Below, piece by piece: positions 1 through 5,478 of a DNA stretch of 5,478 nt. Within the stretch, counting starts at the first letter, position 1, and every line of letters starts with the position of its first letter. Source of the DNA: Leptolyngbyaceae cyanobacterium SM1_3_5 (GTDB lineage: Bacteria > Cyanobacteriota > Cyanobacteriia > Elainellales > Elainellaceae); assembly GCA_012031475.1 (NCBI GenBank), contig JAAUTJ010000381.1, positions 1 to 5,478 of the forward strand, written 5' to 3'. The translations under genes were made by a program, and so were the position numbers. Below the pieces are notes generated by a model. That model saw only the letters and a list, made by a program, of their open reading frames with translations, had not been told where the DNA came from and ran no database searches.

Positions 1-223
1 GCATTTGTCGATCGCGAGTCGATCCCTACAAAAGGGAGCGCTTCGCGATCGCAAAACGGTCGGAACTGTTGAAGACGTTCACCCAAAAACTGAATACATG
101 ACGCTGAGTTTAGCCGTGCGGCAACTCAGATCCGAATTCTCGAAGCGATGGAACGGCAGGCAACAAAGCCCCATCAAGCTGCTCGGAGGGCTGGAGCGTT
201 ACAAAAAGTTATTTGCTTCTTAA
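1..223 (+). CDS. Unrecognised reading frame open at the left edge (possible C-terminal fragment)
   Basis: One plus frame stays open from the window edge to a TAA at 221-223, giving about 73 residues that are basic and end in ...GLERYKKLFAS. I do not recognise a family. The other two plus frames also look partly coding. One, ending at a TGA at 99-101, reads ...RERFAIAKRSELLKTFTQKLNT; another from about 94 reads ...RAATQIRILEAMERQ. Since the rest of the window carries indels, the true gene could combine these frames. A HIP1 site lies at 45-52. An internal start (TTG at 5 or ATG at 98) is possible but there is no clear ribosome binding site. The base composition becomes AT-rich right after 223, which agrees with a gene ending near there. 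This is the weakest coding call in the window, and it may not be a gene. Confidence 0.25.
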   Translation, partial: HLSIASRSLQKGALRDRKTVGTVEDVHPKTEYMTLSLAVRQLRSEFSKRWNGRQQSPIKLLGGLERYKKLFAS

Positions 224-357
224 ACTTCTACCATAATTTATTCCAATTAAACTTCGTCAAAAAATCCTGTTTTTTGCGTGTTTGTGCTGAACTGTTTCTC
301 GAAGTACGCGGCTTTGAGTCGCTCACGATTTGAAATCGCCCTTACTTGAGTCCGCCG
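224..357. terminator. Convergent AT-rich spacer with two weak hairpins
   Basis: This spacer lies between the left-edge plus frame and the 3' end of the minus-strand pentapeptide gene. It holds an A6/T6 inverted repeat at 258-276 with the loop TCCTG, giving an A-run and a T-run on both strands. It also holds a 13-base palindrome CGATTTGAAATCG at 326-338, about 20 bases beyond the pentapeptide stop. Either could help end transcription in a convergent arrangement. Neither has the GC-rich stem plus separate T-tract of a classic intrinsic terminator, so this is a weak inference. Confidence 0.2.
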
Positions 358-1358
358 CTAATCGATCGATTCCTCTGCCAAGTTCGTACCGCTCAGTTCT
401 GCGCCTGTCAAATTGGCATCTAACACGATCGCGTCCGTCAAATCGGCATTAGTAAGCTGTGCGCCCCACAAATTTGCGCCCGTCAAATTGGCTCTGACCA
501 GGGAGGCATCGCTCAAGTCTGCGCCCCACAAATCGCTGCCGCGCAGGTTGATTTCGGTCAAATTGGCTCCGCGCAAGTCGGCTCCAGCCAGCGAAACCTG
601 GGCAAGATCTGCGCCTCGAAGGGAAATGCCCGGAGCAATGACAATTGCGCCCACCGTGACCGGAGAAATATCGGCGGGAAACTGCGTCAACTCGTTACAC
701 AGGGCTTGTTGCAGGTTAGCTCCGGCCAGTCGAGTCGATCGCAAATCGACGTTGAACAAGTTCGCCTGTCGCAAGTCGGCTCGTTCCAGGTTGGCGGATT
801 CTAGATTGCAGCGGATAGTTCGATCGACTCAGGTTGGCTTCGGATAGGTCGGCTGCGACGAGGCAGGCGTTGCTGAGGTTGGCGCGATCGAAGTCGCATC
901 CGTACAGGTTGGCGTCTCTCAAGTCCGCATCTTGCAGGTTCGATCGACTCAGATCAACGCCGCCCAGATCGGTTTTGGCAAGCATGGCGTTTTGCAGGTT
1001 GCTCTCTGGCTCGATCTTCCAGGCTCTAGCAGGCACAAATGAGTCGGGAAATTGGGTGGTGCTGTCGTAAATTCGCGTTTTGGAAGTCGGTGTTTTCCAG
1101 GTTGGCCTGCTCGAAATTTGCTTCGCGCAGGTCGGCGTTTTGCAAGTTTGCGCCGCTGAGGTTTGCGGCTTTGAAGTTAGTTTCTCGCAGGCTGGCGGCT
1201 TTGAGGTTGGTTTGCGTCAGGTTGGCATGGCTGAGGTCTGCTTGCCACAGGTCGATGTCAGCGATCGATGCTTGTGAGAGGTCGATGTGCTGAAGCTGCG
1301 CTCCGCTAAAGTCTCGAATTCCGCTGGTGTGTTGCTTGAGAAGGTCTTCAGCAGTCAT
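358..1358 (-). CDS. Pentapeptide-repeat protein, interrupted by two frame changes
   Basis: The product is built almost wholly of tandem A(D/N)LXX pentapeptides, which in this family fold as a right-handed quadrilateral beta-helix; the molecular role is unknown. The ATG at 1358 gives an N-terminus MTAEDLLKQ... typical of cyanobacterial members and is preferred over ATG 1379 or TTG 1391. Repeats run in three blocks, about residues 17-97, 119-219 and 244-328. They are separated by two non-repeat spacers with a TQFP motif (TTQFPDSF and LTQFPADISP). The frame changes near 1069-1071, where the reading must drop one base, and again within 803-818, where two bases are missing. After repair the gene is 334 codons including a TAG stop at 358-360, and the repeat register is continuous across the junctions. 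There is no signal peptide or membrane segment, so it is probably cytoplasmic. The frame changes probably reflect sequencing error; a decayed pseudogene is the alternative. Confidence 0.9.
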
Positions 1359-1390
1359 TGCATCGGTTCGGCAGATCATCGGTCGTCCCA

Positions 1391-1396
1391 ATCATA
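1391..1396 (-). promoter_or_regulatory. Possible -10 element of the pentapeptide gene
   Basis: Read on the minus strand, the hexamer TATGAT sits 33 bases upstream of the ATG at 1358. Transcription would then start around 1383-1385, leaving a leader of about 25 bases. This fits the start at 1358 better than the earlier ATG at 1379. No convincing -35 is seen at the usual distance, because that space is taken by two HIP1 octamers. This is based on a single hexamer match only. Confidence 0.25.
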
Positions 1397-1444
1397 GAGG
1401 CGATCGCGGAGGGGCGATCGCGAGGCTATGACAATCTATTGCTG

Positions 1445-1472
1445 AAGAATTCCGGGTAATCAGGAATTTTTT
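1445..1472 (+). terminator. Weak hairpin followed by a T-run
   Basis: AATTCC at 1448-1453 pairs with GGAATT at 1463-1468 across a nine-base loop. The stem can extend outward through a G-U and two A-U pairs, ending in T6 at 1467-1472. In form this is an intrinsic terminator for the plus strand. No plus-strand gene ends nearby, however, and on the minus strand, where the flanking genes lie, the T-run precedes nothing useful. It may be chance. Confidence 0.2.
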
Positions 1473-1619
1473 GCAGCTTGGATAATTTTTTGCCTGAAAT
1501 TGTAGAGCGGATTGAGGGTGGATTGCTTTGGGGATCGAGTAGCGATCGATTTTCTACGGTTAATTTTTTGTGTCGATCGCGCCCCCTTGTGTCCGAACCA
1601 CTTTCGCCCATACCAGCGA

Positions 1620-1670
1620 AGACGCGAGATCTCGCATTCCCCGTACAGACGCGAGATCTCGCGTCTCTAC
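1620..1670. repeat. Two copies of a GCGAGATCTCGC palindromic repeat
   Basis: AGACGCGAGATCTCGC occurs at 1620-1635 and again at 1647-1662. The second copy is part of a 28-base palindrome at 1643-1670 with one mismatched pair (1646/1667) and a perfect 18-base core GACGCGAGATCTCGCGTC. The first copy keeps only the inner 12-base palindrome (1624-1635) and is degraded on its right arm. Repeats of the type (GTA)GAGACGCG...CGCGTCTCTAC are dispersed widely in cyanobacterial genomes, usually between genes. It lies 27 bases past the glycosidase stop and could form a strong hairpin at the mRNA 3' end, but it has no T-tract. Confidence 0.75.
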
Positions 1671-1696
1671 CCCACGCACCCGACACCTGACACCCC

Positions 1697-3640
1697 TCAC
1701 TGCGTCGGCTGGATAAATACGCCGATCCCGTTATGCACCCGTGCCGCCGTCCGGGGAGCGCGGTTCAGCAGTTGGCCGCCGAGGTAGAGGCTGGTGGAAC
1801 TGCCGCCGTCGAGGTTGAGGGCGTTGATGATGCCAAGCTGCTGCATGACTTGGGCGTGTTCGGCCAGGGTGGGACCCAATCCGCCGATTCGGTTTTGGAC
1901 GGTGACGAGCATCAGGTTTCCTTCGGCTGTGGTGGCGATCGCACTGCGGACGGCTGACTGTCCGATGAAGTTGGCGGTGAACTGCTCGCCCTGCGCGTTC
2001 AGCACGATCTGACGATCGCGGACAAGGAGAGGACCAGCGGCGACAATTTGCGGCATCTGGGCGAATTCGGGCGGTTGGGCGGTGGAGGTGAGGGTGAGGG
2101 TTGTGCCCTGCGCTAGCGCGTTGACGGCGGCGCTGTTCGATCGCACTACGAGCAAAAAAGCCGTCTCTGGGCAGCGGGACGGAGGTTGATCCGGCGGTTC
2201 CGCCCTGCTGCTGCTGCACGACGCGAAATGCTCCGGGAGTCTGAGGGTCAGCCTGGAGGGTGATCAAAACTTCGTTGTCAATAATCGAGGTATAGGTCGC
2301 GCCCAGTCTGCCGTGAAGCGGGCAACGCCTGCTTGCACATAGCCGCTGTTCAGGGTCAGGATGGGGAGTTGGGTTCCAGTGGCGGTGGCGATCGATTCTT
2401 GCAGGGCAAAGCGATCGATCACCAGGCTGCCGTTTCCCCAGCCGATCGCGCCGCGCCCCAAGATGGGACCCGACACCCAGCGGTTATTTTGCCTCAGCGC
2501 ACCGAGCGGTAGCTGATTGTTGCGGTTAAAGTATCCCGCATTGATCGCGCCGATCGCCTGCCACCGCTGCGCCATCGAGATCAGGGGAGCCGTTCCCACT
2601 GCACTGGCGGGATTGCTCCAGATCGGCTGAAGCGACACTCCGGGCTGACGGGGATCGACAATCAGGGCGATCGTGGGAAACTGGCCTCTGGCCGTGCGGA
2701 TGGTTTGCTGCCGCCAGCGGATGCCGGGTGCCCAGGCGATGTCGCGATCGATCACGTTGTCGGGGCGCACGTCGATTACCAGTCGGTTGGGGTTGGGCAG
2801 TGTCCAGACGCGAGGCCGCAGGTTGTTGGGAACGCCGATGCGGACGATCGTTTGCGCTCCGTTCGATTCAACGTGCAAGCTGGTGAGCCGATTTCCCGGT
2901 GTGGCAACGAAGCTTTGAGCAAGTGCCGGATCGATCGCCCCATCGATCGCCACGACAATTTCGCTGCCCTGCTCGCTCACCTGATACGGCGTAGCGCGAT
3001 CGAGATCCAGGACGATGCGATCGCCCCAGGTTTGCCGCCCCTGCCGGACAGCAGTGACCCTCGCGGCAGGAGTGCGAATCGACAAGGTTGCCCCGTTTGC
3101 CTGCACCTGCCAGCCAGAGCGCTGGGCGAAATCGCTGATGTCGAGGTAGCGATATTGCGAGGTCAGCCAGGTTGTCAGGTTGAGCGGTTCGGTCGAAGGC
3201 TGCGAAAACCACTGAACGGGCTGAGTGCTGGGCTGCTGCGAGTTGAGCAAATCCACGCCGATCGCTTGCAGGAGAGCCGTATCCGACAGGCCGATCCGCT
3301 GCTGGCGCGAACTCCAGAAGGCGGGGATCGATCGCCCGTTCAGGTTGATTTGACTGCCTTGCACGATCGGGACGGGTTGCGCTTGAGTGAGAGCGGGAAG
3401 CCAGGACTGGGCGATCGAAGGGGCAGCTTGCATCCGCAGGGCTTCTGCCGATCCCCTGGGGGCAAAGGCATAGACCAGCGCCAACAGCGGCAGAGCGACC
3501 AGAAGTTTGGAGGAGGGTTTTGCAGAACGATCGCCTTGCCTGCGAAGCTGACGCTGGCGGCGTTCACGGTGAATTCTAGCCACAAGTGAGGTGAGGAGCG
3601 TGGACAAATGGAAAGGTAGATTCGGCAGGCGCGATCGCAT
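1697..3640 (-). CDS. Phosphodiester glycosidase (NAGPA-domain) protein with AMIN-like region, interrupted by two frame changes
   Basis: This is probably a membrane-anchored periplasmic enzyme acting on a sugar phosphodiester or cell-envelope glycan; the substrate is unknown. From the ATG at 3640, a basic N-terminus precedes a hydrophobic segment (about 45-61, LLVALPLLALVYAFAP) that looks like a signal anchor. Residues about 90-190 resemble a stalk region. About 195-295 is AMIN-like (RIVLDLDRATPYQV, NRLVIDVRP). About 300 to the end is the glycosidase domain, with INAGYFN near 367-372 and the hallmark NLDGGSSTSLYLGG near the C-terminus. The sequence is out of frame between 2302-2304 (CCC, one base too few) and 2154-2159 (A6, one base too many). 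The two changes cancel, so about 49 residues lie in another frame. Repaired, it is 648 codons including a TGA stop. A TTG six bases upstream is an alternative start; no well-spaced Shine-Dalgarno sequence is seen. Confidence 0.88.
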
Positions 3641-3676
3641 CCTCAAGCGGGTTTCAAATTGCCAAGGTGTGACTGT

Positions 3677-3699
3677 GTGAATGACAAAAGTGAATGACA
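3677..3699. repeat. Direct repeat GTGAATGACA x2 upstream of the glycosidase gene
   Basis: GTGAATGACA occurs at 3677-3686 and 3690-3699, a 13-base period, 38-60 bases upstream of the glycosidase ATG. On the gene's strand this reads TGTCATTCAC twice. Closely spaced direct repeats just upstream of a start can be binding sites for a dimeric regulator, but no known consensus is recognised and the pair may be a simple duplication. Confidence 0.5.
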
Positions 3700-3781
3700 G
3701 ATGCGGCGATGCCTTGTTACCAGAATCTCCTGTCTTTCGGAAAGTTGCCCAGCTTCATTCACAAATTGTTAAGGGTTACGG

Positions 3782-3795
3782 GTGTCGATCGACAC
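3782..3795. promoter_or_regulatory. Perfect 14-base palindrome GTGTCGATCGACAC
   Basis: This perfect inverted repeat without a loop lies in the divergent intergenic region, about 142 bases upstream of the glycosidase start. Its core CGATCG overlaps the HIP1 core that is abundant in this genome, so the central part is expected by composition; the extra four matched pairs on each side are less so. It could be an operator for a dimeric regulator. No known consensus is matched. Confidence 0.3.
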
Positions 3796-3873
3796 GTTCA
3801 ATAGCATCTGTGCAGCGCGATCGCAAGTCCCTTTTCATCAAGATATGATGACTTCATGTTAAAGATTTCGCCT

Positions 3874-3879
3874 CATAAT
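3874..3879 (+). promoter_or_regulatory. Possible -10 hexamer CATAAT on the plus strand
   Basis: CATAAT is one base from the consensus TATAAT. At the right distance upstream there is only a poor -35 (ACTTCA or TTCATG around 3851-3858). If used for glutamate synthase, the leader would be more than 500 bases and would include the tandem repeats. A nearer, unrecognised promoter is equally possible. Confidence 0.2.
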
Positions 3880-3911
3880 AGAGGTATCTGCCCACCGCGC
3901 ATTGCTGATCG

Positions 3912-3951
3912 AGCCTTGATTTCTGGTAGACAGCCTTGATTTCTGGCAAAC
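3912..3951. repeat. 20-base tandem direct repeat, two copies
   Basis: Two adjacent 20-base units match at 18 of 20 positions; the first 15 bases, AGCCTTGATTTCTGG, are identical. They lie in the long leader or promoter region of glutamate synthase. The near-identity suggests a recent local duplication. Confidence 0.85.
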
Positions 3952-4070
3952 ATCGGCAAGTCGAGCAGCAAGGCAACAGCAAGCTTTTTCCGACCAGTCG
4001 CTTTGGGCTGAGGGATTGCAAACGCGATTTACTTTCTATAAGATTCTTAGTCTCTCCCATTTGCAGGCGT

Positions 4071-4124
4071 GGATGTTTGCAAGAACACGGATGTCTACAA
4101 GAACACGGATGTTTGTAGGAACAA
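4071..4124. repeat. 18-base tandem repeat, three copies
   Basis: Three head-to-tail units begin GGATGTTTGCAAGAACAC, GGATGTCTACAAGAACAC and GGATGTTTGTAGGAACAA. The first two differ at two bases; the third is more diverged at its end. The unit length is a multiple of three, so open frames persist across it and read HGCLQE on plus and CSCKHP-like on minus, but these are not credible proteins. The array is about 270 bases upstream of the glutamate synthase start. Confidence 0.85.
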
Positions 4125-4394
4125 AAAGAAGCTATTTCGGCTGGTGCGCGTCGCTTTGTTTTGATTCTCAGTCTTGATCGAGGCTCAGACTTCGGGTTTG
4201 CGGCAGGACAGCACAACAGCGCGATGGCGCGATGGCGTTGCGATCGCTTGATATCGTTCTTTCTTGATTTTTCTTGATGGGGATGTAACTCCTTTGACTT
4301 CATTTTTCCCTCCACCTGAATTTCACTGACGGCCAGTGTCACCGCTGTCATTCAGTCCTGCACCGTTTTTCCCGCACCAAAACAAATCACTTCT

Positions 4395-5478
4395 ATGGGT
4401 AGTACGAGCGTGAATCAAGACCAGTTCAATCAGTTCAACCACCAGGAACCATCTTTTGCCTATCCCGGACAGCGCTGGCTTGTGGAAGAGCGCGACGCCT
4501 GCGGTGTGGGATTTATTGCCGACCAGCACAATCGCAGTAGCCATGCGCTCGTGGCGCGATCGCTCGATGCCCTCACCTGCATGGAACACCGGGGAGCTTG
4601 CAGCGCCGACCAAGATTCGGGCGACGGCGCAGGTTTGATGACGGCAATTCCGGTTGAACTGATGCAGGACTGGCTGACGACCCAGGGAATCAACACCACC
4701 GATCCGTTTGCGGTCGGCATGGTGTTTTTGCCGCAAGACGAGTCGATCGCTCAGTCTGCCCGTGAAATCGTTGAGCAAACGCTAGCCGCCAACGGTCTGA
4801 CCATTCTCGGCTGGCGAATTGTTCCCGTTCATCCCGACGTGCTGGGTCGGCAGGCGCGAGAAAATGAACCGCTGAGCGAACAGATTTTGGTGCGATCGAG
4901 CCTCATCGGTGACGAATTTGAGCGTCAGCTTTATCTCGCTCGCAAGCAAATCGCCAGAGCGATTTCTGCCGCTGCCAAAACCGCGCCCACCATTGCCGAG
5001 TGCTACATCTGCTCCTTGTCGGCTCGCACGATCGTTTACAAGGGCATGGTGCGATCGGCAGTGTTGGGCGACTACTACGCCGACCTGAGAAATCCGCTCT
5101 ACAAAAGCGCGTTCGCCGTCTACCATCGCCGCTTCAGCACCAACACGATGCCCAAATGGCCCTGGCTCAGCCGATGCGCCTGCTCGGTCACAATGGCGAA
5201 ATCAACACGCTGCTGGGCAACATCAACTGGATGATGGCGCGAGAAGCTGATTTGGCGCACGAGTGCTGGGGCGATCGCCTCTCGGTTCTCAAACCAACCG
5301 TCAACGCCGAAAACAGCGATTCGGCCAACCTGGACAACGTGATGGAACTGCTGGTGCAGTCGGGTCGCAGTCCCTTAGAAGCGCTGATGATCATGGTTCC
5401 TGAAGCCTACAAGCAGCAGCCAGAACTGGCGATCATCCCGAAATCCATTGACTTCTACGAATACTACAGTCCGTTGCC
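4395..5478 (+). CDS. gltB: Glutamate synthase large subunit, ferredoxin-dependent (GlsF/GltS) type; 5' part, interrupted by one frame change
   Basis: This enzyme transfers the amide nitrogen of glutamine to 2-oxoglutarate, the second step of the GS-GOGAT ammonium assimilation cycle. About 361 residues of a protein usually near 1,500-1,550 are present, covering most of the N-terminal class II glutamine amidotransferase domain. The start at 4395 gives a 35-residue propeptide ending ...EERDA before Cys36, the N-terminal nucleophile after processing (CGVGF). Other family motifs are CMEHRGACSADQDSGDGAG (62-80), HRRFSTNT (244-251) and GHNGEINT (about 264-271). The overall pattern, including the MEHRG motif and VFLPQD, is closer to plant and cyanobacterial ferredoxin-dependent enzymes than to bacterial NADPH enzymes. 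At 5160-5162 one C is missing (TGG CCC CTG expected). In the shifted frame the family sequence LAQPMRLLGHNGEIN continues to the window end. No Shine-Dalgarno sequence is visible. Confidence 0.95.

Larger units (their letters stand above)
1392..1696. other. Spacer between the glycosidase and pentapeptide genes
   Basis: This 305-base stretch has no credible gene; open frames here are short and lack family features. It contains two HIP1 octamers (1400-1407 and 1414-1421) and an AATTCC/GGAATT hairpin followed by a T-run. The palindromic repeat pair at 1620-1670 lies nearest the glycosidase stop. The sequence between about 1475 and 1600 is AT-rich with several T5-T6 runs and shows no clear structure. 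Confidence 0.6.
3641..4394. other. Divergent intergenic region upstream of the glycosidase and glutamate synthase genes
   Basis: This is about 754 bases between two divergently transcribed genes, so it should hold both promoters. It has two HIP1 sites (3817-3824, 4240-4247), a 14-base palindrome, and several short direct or tandem repeats. The 8-base unit GCGATGGC is doubled at 4221-4236. Open frames on both strands (plus 3936-4118, minus 3854-4351) read low-complexity, Cys-rich or basic peptides created by the repeats and show no family features, so I do not call them genes. No tRNA-like structure was seen. Confidence 0.6.

Noticed and set aside
413..1293. Several plus-strand open frames (413-847, 834-1070, 1039-1293, 1080-1277) with repeated Lys/Ser/Ala/Leu patterns
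   Set aside because: They are antisense shadows of the pentapeptide gene; the 15-base period of its DNA keeps stop codons out of the opposite frames.
1731..2267. Minus-strand 178-residue frame as a separate gene
   Set aside because: Only its first 30-40 residues match the glycosidase; the rest is an Arg/His-rich out-of-frame reading past the A6 tract. It is the middle frame segment of one interrupted gene.
2705..3589. Plus-strand open frame of 294 residues opposite the glycosidase gene
   Set aside because: No family features; the minus strand carries clear domain motifs. Long antisense frames are common in GC-rich coding DNA.
3768..3781. TTAAC/GTAAC motifs resembling a Pho box on the minus strand
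   Set aside because: Spacing between the two motifs does not fit the regular 11-base period of cyanobacterial Pho boxes.
3936..4118. Plus-strand small frame ending in CLQEHGCLQEHGCL
   Set aside because: The peptide repeat is only the translation of the tandem DNA repeat, and there is no ribosome binding site.
4285..4298. NtcA-like site GTA-N8-GAC upstream of glutamate synthase
   Set aside because: One mismatch to GTA-N8-TAC, and no -10 element (TAN3T) about 22 bases downstream; a chance match is likely.
3854..4351. Minus-strand open frame of 165 residues in the divergent spacer
   Set aside because: Basic, low-complexity product whose Cys-rich part (HPCSCRHPCSCKHP) comes from the 18-base tandem repeat; no recognisable motifs and no sign of a start signal.

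Overview
The window looks like chromosomal DNA from a cyanobacterium, though the genus cannot be told from it. The octamer GCGATCGC (HIP1) occurs about nine times in 5.5 kb, against a chance expectation below one. A large pentapeptide-repeat protein, a plant/cyanobacterial-type (ferredoxin-dependent) glutamate synthase, and a dispersed-type palindrome with a GACGCGAGATCTCGCGTC core all fit this. I found no mobile element, CRISPR array, tRNA or rRNA, and no convincing undescribed system. The genes belong to known families.

Layout, left to right. 1-223 holds a reading frame entering from the left edge that I do not recognise. 358-1358 (minus) is a pentapeptide-repeat protein of about 333 residues, broken in this sequence by two frame changes. 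1392-1696 is a spacer with a paired palindromic repeat and two HIP1 sites in the putative promoter of the pentapeptide gene. 1697-3640 (minus) is a membrane-anchored, probably periplasmic protein of about 647 residues, with an AMIN-like region followed by a phosphodiester glycosidase (NAGPA-type) domain; it too is split, by a compensating -1/+1 pair. 3641-4394 is a 754-base divergent spacer rich in short tandem repeats and palindromes. 4395-5478 (plus) is the 5' quarter of the glutamate synthase large subunit gene, running off the right edge, with one frame change at 5160-5162.

The most important point for a reader is that all three clear genes are interrupted, five times in total. Three of the five are exactly repaired by one base in a short homopolymer, and a fourth plausibly so. 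The corrected reading frames then close perfectly: the pentapeptide gene becomes 334 codons including stop, and the glycosidase 648. Because glutamate synthase is a core nitrogen-assimilation enzyme, I infer indel errors in sequencing or assembly rather than real gene decay.

The genes show no shared pathway. The two minus-strand genes are in the same direction, but the 338-base gap between them, with its own palindromes, argues against a tight operon. The glutamate synthase is transcribed divergently from the glycosidase.
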